This document shows, one piece after another, positions 32,928-42,378 of a stretch of 42,760 nt of DNA. Position 1 is the stretch's first letter, and the number at the start of each line of letters is the position of its first letter. Position numbers and translations under genes: made by a program. This DNA is from Methanoregula sp. (GTDB taxonomy: Archaea; Halobacteriota; Methanomicrobia; Methanomicrobiales; Methanospirillaceae): positions 1-42,760 of the forward strand of contig JAUSBW010000250.1 in NCBI GenBank assembly GCA_030651815.1, in the 5' to 3' direction. The notes under the pieces were generated by a model. It saw only the letters and a program-made list of their open reading frames with translations. It searched no databases and was not told the DNA's origin.

Positions 32928-33860
32928 ATGGAGACGAATTATCCTTGGTTGTCGGTGAGCGGGTTTGGCTCCCATATCAAATCGACACAGACAAAGTTAA
33001 TTATCCGGGGAAAAAACGGTATTGAAGAATACCCTCTGGAATCTGTAAAAAACCTCCTTATTGTTGGTGGGCACACGATAAGCTCGGCAACTATTACGCA
33101 ACTCATAAAAAAAGGTGCGGTAATCTCATTTTTCGAACCAGATGGCAATCCAATTGGGATTATCAGCCCATTTGGCTACCATAACGATAAGGAGGTTTAT
33201 CATGCACTGCAAACCGGATCACGACATCGCTATGCAACTGCGATTGCTCAAGGGGCATTGAAATCCCGACTCGTCGCCATCAGCCGCCTGCAGGAGAAGC
33301 AGAATGTATCGCTCTTTTATGAAGGTGAGTTGGATTTCCTTTATAAATCCTTAGATGAAATGGCATTCCTGATCAAACTAGATGAGATCCGCCGCCTTCA
33401 CCGCATGACTTCTGATATGTATTATGAGATTATGTCGCGTAACACCAGGCCCGAACTTGGATTTCGTAGAAGGACATTGCGCCCTCAGACAGATCCCATC
33501 AATGCCATGCTCTCATTTGGTTATGCAATGCTGTATGGCAATTGCTGTGTTTCACTGATTGGGGCGAGGTTGGATCCCGACATTAGTCTGTTGCATGAAG
33601 GTAATGGAAGCCTGGTGAATGATATTGCCGAGTCGATGAAATCTGAAATGATTGACGATGCAGTTTTTACGATCGCACGTGAGTCCCTCACACCAGCAGA
33701 TTTTGAACTCACCCATGACCGGTGCATGCTATCGGATGAATTAGCCAGAATTCTCATTAAAACATTTCATGATACAATAAAGAATAATAAAATTGATGAA
33801 CAGGTATTCAGTCTCTCAAATGCAATAAGAAATAACGGTGAATTTAAAGCTTTGTACTGA
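32928..33860 (+). CDS. cas1: Stand-alone Cas1-family protein with altered active site
   Basis: A 310-residue Cas1 homologue. The N-terminal beta domain contains NLLIVGGHTISSATITQLIKKGAVISFFEPDG, and the helical domain contains RRTLRPQTDPINAMLSFGYAMLYG, the most conserved Cas1 segment. His223 (LLHEGNG) and Asp232 (VNDIAE) match two of the three metal ligands. The third, normally Glu about 8 residues before the YY/YF pair (GIEGxxxxxYY), is His158 here (RLHRMTSDMYY). No cas2, effector gene or CRISPR array is in the window. Upstream is the divergent paaK operon; downstream it overlaps the acylphosphatase 3' end by 17 bases. It may be inactive as an integrase, or have a new role. Not casposon-like: no polB or terminal repeats seen. 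Confidence 0.9.
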   Translation: METNYPWLSVSGFGSHIKSTQTKLIIRGKNGIEEYPLESVKNLLIVGGHTISSATITQLIKKGAVISFFEPDGNPIGIISPFGYHNDKEVYHALQTGSRHRYATAIAQGALKSRLVAISRLQEKQNVSLFYEGELDFLYKSLDEMAFLIKLDEIRRLHRMTSDMYYEIMSRNTRPELGFRRRTLRPQTDPINAMLSFGYAMLYGNCCVSLIGARLDPDISLLHEGNGSLVNDIAESMKSEMIDDAVFTIARESLTPADFELTHDRCMLSDELARILIKTFHDTIKNNKIDEQVFSLSNAIRNNGEFKALY

Positions 33861-34140
33861 TACGCCCTTCTCCTTTGATAATTGAAAAATCGTCAAAGAG
33901 TTTTAACTGGATTTCCGACTGCCGGAGATCGCGGATTACTGCACGGGGACAACCATACACCATTGATACAAATTTTTCAAGAATCATCAGTTCACCGGTT
34001 GCATAAATCTGGACCTTTCCGTCAGGCAGGTTCATGACCGTTCCGTTTACTTTCAAATTGGTGGCGATTCTTCGTACGCATGCCCTGAATCCAACTTTCT
34101 GGACCCTTCCCGAGATGAATATCTCGATTGTCTTTTCCAT
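33844..34140 (-). CDS. acyP: Acylphosphatase
   Basis: A 98-residue enzyme that hydrolyses acyl phosphates. The catalytic Arg lies in GRVQKVGFR and the catalytic Asn in VMNLPDGKVQI. The signature normally reads GRVQGVGFR; Lys replaces the loop Gly here, which may weaken phosphate binding. The ATG shares its A with the TGA stop of the solenoid gene, so the two are co-translated. The 3' end overlaps cas1 on the other strand. Confidence 0.9.
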   Translation of the reverse strand: MEKTIEIFISGRVQKVGFRACVRRIATNLKVNGTVMNLPDGKVQIYATGELMILEKFVSMVYGCPRAVIRDLRQSEIQLKLFDDFSIIKGEGRISTKL

Positions 34141-37100
34141 CAGATCTCCTGCATTATTTTAATCGCAAGTCCGAGTTCATCGAACACTTCATCCCGTAGA
34201 GTTGACTGGCGTATATTTGTCGCTGCGTCAATGGCACAATCAAGCACTTCCTGGGATGCGCTCTCACAACCCGCAGCATGGCTCTTCATTGCAATATCGC
34301 ACATTACAAAAGCCCTTTTGGAAAGCGGCCGGATTATCCTCGCCTCTTTTATTGCACTTTGCATCATGCGTTTTGAGAGTTTTTCATTGCCTTCTTTTCT
34401 GAAAAGAATTGAAAGGTTACAGAAAAAGATCGCTTCTTTTCCGCGATCGGCTACCGTTCGGATAATACGTTCAAGCGAAGCGATCTGATTTGGATGAGCC
34501 CCGTCATCAATGATTTTTTTCGACATCGCCCTGATCTTAATATAATGAGGGGGGATATCATAGGACTCTTTTTGCCCCAGCTGCATGAGCCGGCGAAGTC
34601 TCAACCCATCATCGTCAATAGTCTTTGTTGTGTCAATCGCGCAGCTGAGGTATTTCTTATTATTACGCGTTGCGTACAGCATCGAATATACCTGGGCAAC
34701 ATTGTCGCGGATTATATCTGCGATATACTGGATATTGATACTTTTCGTCAATATATCAGCATTTTTTAGTAAATGCATGAACTCTTCATCTTTATTACAT
34801 TGCAGGGCGAGTGGGACAATATCCAGAAGTATTGATGCCCGTTCATAGGGGGAGGGTATTTTTTCTGCAGCTTCCACCATCAGAGTGAGCAATTCAGCAC
34901 AGCCCTCGTTATCATGGCTTGCCATTCGGGAAATTGCAATGAGTGAATTGATGTAATCGACCGGTACTTTGATCTTAGATACAATATTGAGTGCAATGGC
35001 GACTAATGAATTGTCCGGGGTGGCTGCATTCAGGCTGACGATGGCAAAAACTATCTGCCGTCGGGCTATCGCGCTATCAGGGAATTCTACGGTATCCAGA
35101 ATTTGAATTCCATCATCAAGGCATTCTTTTGCCATTTTCTGATCGATATGACAAAACAGTGTGGTCAGATCAGCTAAAACCATCACTTTCTGATATGGGG
35201 TGGGAAGATTTTTCAATGAATCAAAAACTTCTTTGAGAATTTCAGATGAACGGTACGGATCTCCTGATTTATATACAGAATCGGCAAGATTTGACAATCC
35301 ATTGAGACGGTTGTAAGGATCTTGTATCAAATGGAGCACGCGGGATGTCAGATTGATAATAACCGGATTTGATCGTGCCTGTTCAGTCCTCTGAAGGAGG
35401 TATGCCATGATTTCATAGGGATCAGTTGAACCCGGAATTGGGGTTTCATCGTTGAGGTTTGAAATAATCCGGGACATCATCGCATCCCGTTCTAATGCAT
35501 TGCCGATCTCCACAGAGTACATAGCAAGAGGGATGATAAAATCCGGATTATCACTCGTTTTAGAATAGGATATGATGAGATCAATTAATCCGGCAATCTT
35601 AAGCGAGATCTGTGGCGTTTTTACGCTTTTTTTAATTATCTCCAGAGCGCGCTCGAATGGATGTACAGCATCTGAAAAATCCTGAATGTGAGGTTGAACT
35701 ATAGGTTCTTTTAACAGAATACATCCAATTTTAATAAAACACTCCGTAATGCGTTCGAATAATCGGGTTTTTAATTCCGGCTCGTCGATTTCCTGTGCGA
35801 TCCGGTATGCCTTTTCGAGAGCATCAGGTGATCGGTTATCAATTGCGTATTTTATTATACCATCAACGATGTTTGCCATTGCAAAGGCTGCCAGATCTTT
35901 TTCAAGAAGGGAATTGCTCCATTCTGTCATCCTTAAAAGGAAATCAAGATCTCCCTGCTGAGCTGCCAGGATCGCCGCTTCATCAATAATCCTGCCCAAT
36001 GTGGCTGATCGGGTATTCTGCCCATCTATCTGACAGGTAAGTCCAACAGCCCTCTGGAGGAAATCACGGTTATTTGTCTGCGCACCCATTTGGGCAATTT
36101 TTATAACAATGTTTGAAATAGCTCGTTCTTTTAGGGGTAATTCTTCGATCGAATCCGCGAGTTTAATCAGGATGCCCGGTTCATGGGAATCTAAAAACCC
36201 ACCGTCCACAAGAATGGTGATGCATTCAAGAAAGAGCAAATCCCGTCGCGGATGTAACAGGATAAGATCTTTCAAGGAATGAATATGGGTGAATATCTCA
36301 TCGAATATAGAATCCCTGGAAACTTCAATGATTGCCCGGTATATTGCATTATGAGAAATATCTGCTGGTAACTTGTGGAGAACCGACCTGTTAATTATTG
36401 CAATCGAATTCTTTTTTACTCCAGTGGTCAGAAGTTTGGTTAAGCAATCTGTATAGGGTGAAATATTTTCCGATTCATGATTGACTTTCCCAAATATATT
36501 GAGAGCAGATTCAAAATTTCCAGAATCAAGCATAATCTGTGAAAATTGAAGATAAACCCTGGATAAATACACAGTATTGCAGTTTTTTTCAATAATGGGT
36601 ATCAGGTCAGAAAGCACGTTTATCTTATTTGAGTGACGGGCAACAGAAATTCCGGCTTTAATTATCTCCCGTATTGGATATTTATCAGGATTTGAAATAA
36701 GCTGTTGAAGTTTCATTGCAGATTCAAAATACCAGGTGTCCCCTGATTTATCAGCTTTCCTGAGAAGATCAATGACAAGGGTTCCTGTGACAAATGGCAG
36801 GGTCTCACAGAGAGACTGAAGGATTTTGGCGATCTGCTTTTTATCCTTTTCGCGCTCGAGGATCTGATCGATCAGGGCGCTGATAATATCGAGTTGCTTT
36901 TCAGAATTAATATCGTTAAAGTTACAGATAAATTCTGCAATATCGGACAGATCTCTGGAAAACGCAGATTTTACCCCTTTTTCGATAATTGAATTTACAC
37001 AATTCTGCCTGCGGATCTTCTGGTGGATATCGGTCGCAATTCGGATGCTCTCAAGGAATAATGGGTGATTCATTTCCAGAACTGCTATGGTCGCGATTGC

Positions 37101-37697
37101 TTTTGCAAGTTCGGAATGAAGGACTGCACGTTTTGAGATATCGCCGATGTCCTCTATGAGACTGATTGAAGTACGGAGACGTTTTTCATCACGGGTTGTG
37201 ATCGCCCAGACTATCAAAAGGGGTATGATATCGATCATGATATCAGACCGGTATTTCCGGAAGCTGATCCGATCAAGCATAAACATACCATGTTCGATAA
37301 ATGATGGTTCTGAATTAGAAACGCCTGCTTCAATGAGATCCCGTGCCATCGATGCAAACACGCGTGACTGATAACTTTTTTTACCTAATATATCGGACAG
37401 GAAAAGAAGTGATTTTAGCCAGGCATCATCTTTTGTTTTAATGAACTGGCAGAGAATGCCGGAGAATAAATCCTCGATTTCATTGCTCGGAATATTGGTA
37501 AGAGCGTATAATAGGGCAGGGTTGTTTGTTTTTATGGCTTTATCAACAAGGAGATGGTTAAGATCGGAGACAATTGTTTTTCTGGCATATCGTCCCAGAG
37601 TCAGGTGCAGTTCCTCAATACTATCCTTGACTACCTTCCAATCCTCTGGTGATAGCGCCTGCTGAATCTTATCTATTATTTCAGTGGGTTTAACCAT
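34140..37697 (-). CDS. Giant alpha-solenoid (TPR/HEAT-like) repeat protein
   Basis: A 1185-residue, largely helical protein with no signal peptide or transmembrane helix, so probably cytosolic. It consists of degenerate helix pairs about 35-45 residues apart; recurring patterns include IPSPYERASILLDIVPLALQ, LPTPYQKVMVLADLTTLF and RQIVFAIVSLN, where a turn (P-x-P/D-Y) precedes a helix with A/S-x-I-L-L-x-D/E-I. No catalytic domain was recognised, so it is likely a scaffold. It starts without a clear SD after an A/T-rich leader, and its TGA overlaps the acylphosphatase ATG. Lower G+C than most neighbours. Other possible descriptions are HEAT-like or prenyltransferase-like repeats. Confidence 0.8.
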   Translation of the reverse strand: MVKPTEIIDKIQQALSPEDWKVVKDSIEELHLTLGRYARKTIVSDLNHLLVDKAIKTNNPALLYALTNIPSNEIEDLFSGILCQFIKTKDDAWLKSLLFLSDILGKKSYQSRVFASMARDLIEAGVSNSEPSFIEHGMFMLDRISFRKYRSDIMIDIIPLLIVWAITTRDEKRLRTSISLIEDIGDISKRAVLHSELAKAIATIAVLEMNHPLFLESIRIATDIHQKIRRQNCVNSIIEKGVKSAFSRDLSDIAEFICNFNDINSEKQLDIISALIDQILEREKDKKQIAKILQSLCETLPFVTGTLVIDLLRKADKSGDTWYFESAMKLQQLISNPDKYPIREIIKAGISVARHSNKINVLSDLIPIIEKNCNTVYLSRVYLQFSQIMLDSGNFESALNIFGKVNHESENISPYTDCLTKLLTTGVKKNSIAIINRSVLHKLPADISHNAIYRAIIEVSRDSIFDEIFTHIHSLKDLILLHPRRDLLFLECITILVDGGFLDSHEPGILIKLADSIEELPLKERAISNIVIKIAQMGAQTNNRDFLQRAVGLTCQIDGQNTRSATLGRIIDEAAILAAQQGDLDFLLRMTEWSNSLLEKDLAAFAMANIVDGIIKYAIDNRSPDALEKAYRIAQEIDEPELKTRLFERITECFIKIGCILLKEPIVQPHIQDFSDAVHPFERALEIIKKSVKTPQISLKIAGLIDLIISYSKTSDNPDFIIPLAMYSVEIGNALERDAMMSRIISNLNDETPIPGSTDPYEIMAYLLQRTEQARSNPVIINLTSRVLHLIQDPYNRLNGLSNLADSVYKSGDPYRSSEILKEVFDSLKNLPTPYQKVMVLADLTTLFCHIDQKMAKECLDDGIQILDTVEFPDSAIARRQIVFAIVSLNAATPDNSLVAIALNIVSKIKVPVDYINSLIAISRMASHDNEGCAELLTLMVEAAEKIPSPYERASILLDIVPLALQCNKDEEFMHLLKNADILTKSINIQYIADIIRDNVAQVYSMLYATRNNKKYLSCAIDTTKTIDDDGLRLRRLMQLGQKESYDIPPHYIKIRAMSKKIIDDGAHPNQIASLERIIRTVADRGKEAIFFCNLSILFRKEGNEKLSKRMMQSAIKEARIIRPLSKRAFVMCDIAMKSHAAGCESASQEVLDCAIDAATNIRQSTLRDEVFDELGLAIKIMQEI

Positions 37698-38124
37698 TAT
37701 TTATTTTCCGGTTACATAAATTCAGGTTATTTATCTCAATTTAACCAATTTAATTAATAAACTTTACTATTTTATTTACGCATAATTTTATATTTTTTTT
37801 GGATACTAGAACAAATTTATCGGTTTTTTACCTGATAACTCAATAATTGGACATTCATTTTTAATAAACCACAATAATTTCAATTAATCCCCGAATTTGT
37901 CCGCAAAAACCGTTTTTTTGATGATTTTACACTGCACCTAAAAAAACACCATGATGTGCGCATCAGGCAGAACCCTATGAAAATCGCCTATGTTTTCCGG
38001 GCTTAACAGGAAATTTCAGATGGTATAAAAAAATTTAATTTTGGCATCCATTGGTGATTTCCTCCTCAATTTACGAGATTTTCATGCCAAATACCGTGTC
38101 AGATTGTTTGATCAGGACTGTTTT
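37698..38124. other. A/T-rich intergenic region, promoter of the solenoid operon
   Basis: No gene. Very A/T-rich next to the solenoid start, with several TATA-like stretches on the minus strand (for example AAAATATAAAATTATG near 37785). A small hairpin TGATG-TGCG-CATCA lies at 37952-37965. The rest shows nothing recognisable. Confidence 0.5.
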
Positions 38125-39486
38125 TTATGTAACTTTCTGGATTGTTTCCATAAGTCCGTCCCGAAGTGCCCGACCCTGCTCCTCATCTTCTGCATCAATG
38201 ATGATCCTGATCAGGGGTTCCGTTCCTGATGCCCGTACCAGTGCCCACGAATTACCCTGAAAAATTTTCACTCCGTCGGTCTCATCTATGATCTCACTAG
38301 GATACGCAGATTTGAGTGCTTCCAGTATTGCCGCACCCCCGGCTGCAGAGATCTTATCTTTAATCATATGTCGCTTGGGTAATTGTGCTGATAATACTGA
38401 TAATTTCTGTCCGCGTGAAGCAAGAATTGCTACCATCATTGCGGCGGTCATACCCCCGTCACGGCAGAACTGATGGTCGGGAAAGATTAGTCCACCATTT
38501 CCCTCACCCCCAAAAATTACATGGGCCCCCTTTTCAATGAGCAACCGCATCGTGCGGGCGACATAGATGCTCCCGACTGGTGTGTAGGTTACAGTACAGT
38601 TGTTCTTTTTGGCAACGATTTCAACCATCTGTGATGTACTGACCGGGGTAACAATAACGCCCTTTTTCTGGCGACACATATGGTCTGCGACAAGTGCAAA
38701 TTCCTGGTTTTCCTCAACAAATCGTCCATTTTCATCAATAAACACTGCGCGATCTGCATCACCATCGTGAGCAACACCGAATGCAGCACCGCTGCTCACA
38801 ACGAGGGCTGCAAGACCTTTTAGTCCATCCGGAGAGGGTTCAGGAAGTCTTCCGGGAAATGTGCCGTCCATAATACCATTGATCGTCAGCACCCTGCAAC
38901 CCAGACGTGTAAGAATCTGCGGTGTTGTTGAGCAGGCCGGGCCCGAACCCGGATCCACAACAACTGTAATTCCCGTTCCTGGTTTATCTGGAAAAAAATT
39001 AGCAATTGCAGTGATATAGTCTTTGATAAGGTGGGGAGCGATGGTTTCCTGTCCTACCTGTTCCCAGGATTTTGTGGAATAGGAATGATCGAATATTCGT
39101 TGTTCGAGTTTGAGGGTTTCTTCATCACCCATCTCTGTACCATCAGATTCGATGATTTTAACACCGTTATACTCCGGAGGATTATGAGATGCGGTGATCA
39201 TCGCCCCGCCATCAAATTGTTCCTTTACCAGATACTGGAGTGCTGGTGTCGGGAGGATGCCGCAGTCAGTTACATCGCATCCCACAGCAAGGAGACCTGA
39301 CTTAACTGCGTTAATAAGAGTTTCACCGCTGGTTCTTGTATCTCTGCCAACAGCGATCCGTCCTTTTCTCATTGTTCCGAAAGCTTCTCCAATGGATAGG
39401 ACAAGTTCAGGTGTCAGATCTCTTCCAACAATCCCTCTTACACCATTGGTACCGAACAACCGTTTCTGGATCTTTTTTACTTCCAT
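38125..39486 (-). CDS. glmM: Phosphoglucosamine mutase / phosphohexomutase
   Basis: A 453-residue alpha-D-phosphohexomutase. The phosphoserine is Ser100 in TASHNPPEYNG, the metal loop is DGDADR (241-246), the sugar loop GGEGNGG, and the C-terminal phosphate site RASGTEPLIRI. Archaeal GlmM converts glucosamine 6-phosphate to glucosamine 1-phosphate for UDP-GlcNAc. Minus strand, 22 bases after mobB, probably one transcript with it. Confidence 0.93.
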   Translation of the reverse strand: MEVKKIQKRLFGTNGVRGIVGRDLTPELVLSIGEAFGTMRKGRIAVGRDTRTSGETLINAVKSGLLAVGCDVTDCGILPTPALQYLVKEQFDGGAMITASHNPPEYNGVKIIESDGTEMGDEETLKLEQRIFDHSYSTKSWEQVGQETIAPHLIKDYITAIANFFPDKPGTGITVVVDPGSGPACSTTPQILTRLGCRVLTINGIMDGTFPGRLPEPSPDGLKGLAALVVSSGAAFGVAHDGDADRAVFIDENGRFVEENQEFALVADHMCRQKKGVIVTPVSTSQMVEIVAKKNNCTVTYTPVGSIYVARTMRLLIEKGAHVIFGGEGNGGLIFPDHQFCRDGGMTAAMMVAILASRGQKLSVLSAQLPKRHMIKDKISAAGGAAILEALKSAYPSEIIDETDGVKIFQGNSWALVRASGTEPLIRIIIDAEDEEQGRALRDGLMETIQKVT

Positions 39487-39508
39487 TTCTTCTTACTCCT
39501 GCTACGCT

Positions 39509-39925
39509 TTAAGGACAAAAATCTTCAAAGGCATTGAGTGATTCAAGGACTTCATCAGGAGAAGGATTAGTAAGAACGCATTGGTCAGTCTCGAGATCAC
39601 CAATAACTATTTTGGGAAATGCTCTTTGTTTGAATCCTTCGATAACGGTAAAATTCATACCCTGGTCAAAGAGGAGCTGTAATGCACTTTCTAAAGAGTT
39701 GTTACGTATCGCAGCTACGGATTTATGTGCGTCGATTCCTACTGAAATATCAGCACCCGCATCAAAAAAACCGGTAGTGTCTTTTCCCACTTCAAGTTCA
39801 TATTCATGGTCCCCGAGGTGTTTGATAACCGCAACACGCCCCTGTGTTTTGAGTTTTGGGATAAGCTGTTTGATAAATGTGGTTTTACCGGAATTTGATC
39901 GACCAACAACCTGAATTATCTTCAT
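39509..39925 (-). CDS. mobB: Molybdopterin-guanine dinucleotide biosynthesis protein B
   Basis: A 138-residue GTP-binding protein that assists attachment of GMP to molybdopterin. The P-loop is GRSNSGKTT (residues 8-16), followed by VAVIKHLGDHEYE and the DAGADISVG segment. Methanogens need this cofactor for formylmethanofuran and formate dehydrogenases. Its ATG overlaps the stop of the upstream conserved protein. Confidence 0.92.
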   Translation of the reverse strand: MKIIQVVGRSNSGKTTFIKQLIPKLKTQGRVAVIKHLGDHEYELEVGKDTTGFFDAGADISVGIDAHKSVAAIRNNSLESALQLLFDQGMNFTVIEGFKQRAFPKIVIGDLETDQCVLTNPSPDEVLESLNAFEDFCP

Positions 39926-40797
39926 GGGGTCATGTCTCCTGCAATTTCGGGTTCTTCCTTAACGGGCTTGACATCTCGTACATTTTTGTCATTCTTATAC
40001 GTTAAAGCACTGAGGGTTTCAGGTAGATGGGAAATGGTCTCCAGCTCCTGATTAATGGCTGGTGAAGCACCTGACGGGATGTATATGGCTGATGTTTCTG
40101 TAACCCCCGTGAAAACGTTCACAGTTTCCGGAAGTGCAGATCTAATGGGGGGGCTCTGTAAAGAAACTATGCCGGTGGTTTTCTTTATTCTCTTTGTTTT
40201 TTTTGGGGTCGATATATCAGTTTCCGTAGTGTCCGGCACTTTTTTTGGCGTATCATGCCTCCCGTCATGAGTTATGTTTCCTGCTTCGGTCTCCTCTCCT
40301 CTCGTGCGGAGTATTGTTTTTGCGGCTTCTCCAACACTCCGCATGACTTTGGTGATCCGATCTTCTATATCGATCTCTTCGTCAATATCAAGTGTTGTCC
40401 CTTCAACTTCAAGCAAAAACCGGGCAACTTCGCTGGCTTCAAAGAGCAGATCGTCCAGCTCGTCAGTAGTAAAGAACCCGCACATAGCCCCATAAAAAAA
40501 TGTGGCGCTTGATTTACGCACCTTTTTTTTAAAGGAATTCCGTGCCTGGTTCACTGCCTGTGGGGTATAGGTATCTTCCATAAAAGGGACGAGTTCCGGC
40601 AGATGGTTTCCAATAAAGGTCATTTCCGCTCCGCCGGATGTTCGGAAATCTGTGCACAAACGTGCAAGTGCCCATTCACGGGCGGTAATGTATGTCCTCT
40701 TACGTAAAAACTGGTTCACCCTGTGATAGGTTGCCCCATTAACTTTCTTGAATTTTTTATATTTGTTGATCTCCTGCTGGATGTTTGCGCTGTCCAT
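39922..40797 (-). CDS. Conserved archaeal protein, probably DUF5806 family
   Basis: A 291-residue protein. The N-terminal 170 residues (EINKYKKFKKVNGATYHRVNQFLRK, AREWALARLCTDFRTSGG, GNHLPELVPFM, FFYGAMCGFFTTDELDDLLFEASEVARFLLEVEG) closely match a family I recall from haloarchaea as DUF5806. The C-terminal 120 residues are low-complexity, rich in T/P/K/E, and probably disordered. ATG 40797 is preferred to the track's upstream codon at 40908, because AGGTG lies 8 bases before it. Coupled with mobB by overlapping stop and start. Function unknown. Confidence 0.75.
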   Translation of the reverse strand: MDSANIQQEINKYKKFKKVNGATYHRVNQFLRKRTYITAREWALARLCTDFRTSGGAEMTFIGNHLPELVPFMEDTYTPQAVNQARNSFKKKVRKSSATFFYGAMCGFFTTDELDDLLFEASEVARFLLEVEGTTLDIDEEIDIEDRITKVMRSVGEAAKTILRTRGEETEAGNITHDGRHDTPKKVPDTTETDISTPKKTKRIKKTTGIVSLQSPPIRSALPETVNVFTGVTETSAIYIPSGASPAINQELETISHLPETLSALTYKNDKNVRDVKPVKEEPEIAGDMTP

Positions 40798-40871
40798 TAT
40801 CGTACACCTGTTAATAATTGGTTTATCCTTTAGGGGACATTCTCCAAGAGATGGTTGATTATTTGGCCTCT

Positions 40872-40896
40872 TTACATATAGCATTATATGGTTTAT
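40872..40896 (-). promoter_or_regulatory. 25-base motif with CATATA/TATATG dyad, copy 1
   Basis: TTACATATAGCAT then TATATGGTTTAT. Contains a perfect 6-base inverted repeat CATATA-GCAT-TATATG. It lies about 75 bases before the minus-strand gene start at 40797, so it could be its promoter or an operator. A second copy with one base change sits at 41619. Confidence 0.4.
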
Positions 40897-41618
40897 AATT
40901 TGTAGCAACTACGTCAGAGGAGGATGATCTGATCAGTGAATTAAGAGTACAAAATCGAATAGATTCAAAAAAGAATCCTGAATTGGCTTTTTTTCTTTTC
41001 ACTTTTTTATCGGAAAAATGCAGCAGTTTTTTGTGTTTTTTTTGGTGGGCTATACCGTCTCTTAGTTGGTGCAACTAATCTGCACGCTAATTATGTTCAT
41101 CGGGGAACTTTTTTTTTAAATGGCGAGAATAGTTGAACGGGGTTTAAGAATATTTATCCTGTAACCTTATGGCTCAACTAAAAATGATCCACCAATTCTT
41201 TTTGATATCTGATGGTGTAGTTGTGCAGGCATACTATTTTGTTCTATGAAGGGAGTGAAAGGCCTTGAGACGTTTGTGTCAGTTGCGATGGTTTTTCCAC
41301 TCATCAATCTGTATTGACGCCCGCCCGGTTGGTAACAAATCATGGTGTGCACAATGGCAATTTCTGTAAACACTTCAAATTATAACTTCTGCAGATATCC
41401 ATCCATATGAGGTATAATCATGGATACCCTGGATTGAAATTTTCCCGGATAATTGCCAGGACATTGTTTTGTGTAAAAAAGAATCTTTCATGGAATTTCG
41501 GATGAACCTTTTTTACACTTGTTGTTATCTGGGGGTGCTGTTTGGTTTTTTCTATTATGGACCTGTCTGGGCGAAACATGTCTAGGGATATTAAAAAAAT
41601 GTCATAAAAAAAGCCATC

Positions 41619-41643
41619 TTACATATAGCATCATATGGTTTAT
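41619..41643. repeat. 25-base dyad motif, copy 2
   Basis: Differs from the copy at 40872 by one base (T to C in the spacer edge), which shortens the dyad to five pairs. No gene starts nearby. Confidence 0.45.
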
Positions 41644-42378
41644 TTGAAAATGAATGGTATCATTCCTGACTCGTTAAAATGCTCAAAATGAATTCTTTTT
41701 TAGATAATACTCATAAAATGAGGTTTCCACAATTTTCAGAAATTTGGATTTTTTTATCTGCGATTACCGTGTGTTATGGTTTTAATTTTCCCCTGAAATT
41801 GTGAACACTCAAGTCCCGGGTAAATAAGACGGATTACGACCAAAGAAGCCCGGGCTGAAACGATCCCTTCAAAGCCACATCTTTCTCGGTCGAACAATGA
41901 ATTATCCCGCTCAAAAAGAAATATCCTGCATGGGTTGCCCGACTTAATCAAGCACCCGTTTGATCTTCCATGTTCATGGAGAACCGTTCACAGGAATTCT
42001 CAATTGGCAGGGAATTATCATTTGACTTCGCCACAAAAGAGAGAAGACGTTTACTTACCAATAAAGCAACAAGGCCAAAAAACGATTGATATGATCCCCA
42101 ATTCTTAAACCAACGGCATTGAGGAGCTATTTATCCACGAGTCATGAGTCAACGAAGATCTAAAAAGATCCTCGAGGTCTGGATGACCCGCAGTCGTGCA
42201 AAGAAATTGATTTGTGATATGAAGAATGGTGCGGACTGCGATCGGTCCGACACTCTCCAGAATACTTGATGATTGAATTTGTTTTCATCGTTTTCCTCAT
42301 GAAAGTTCAGATCTGGAAAGGCTCAGCTGATGGGTTACCTTTTCATTTGGATGATTCCGGCTCAGCGTATCGTGACCC

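Larger units (their letters stand above)
40798..42378. other. Gene-poor A/T-rich region
   Basis: No convincing gene in 1.6 kb. Contents: two near-identical 25-base motifs (40872 and 41619); two possible small ORFs (41970-42089, 39 codons, and 42144-42269, 41 codons) without good start signals; and at 42319, 42360 and 42395 three GGCTCAGC words near the transposase end. The region resembles decayed insertion-sequence material. Confidence 0.5.

Noticed and set aside
32720-37697. CRISPR array or casposon ends near cas1
   Set aside because: No regularly spaced direct repeats, no terminal inverted repeats and no polB gene were seen by reading.
41167-41373. 68-codon minus-strand ORF
   Set aside because: No family recognised, no ribosome-binding site or promoter, and it is in a decayed A/T-rich region.
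41970-42269. Two small plus-strand ORFs of 39 and 41 codons
   Set aside because: Basic, protein-like composition but no start signals and no homology that I recognise.
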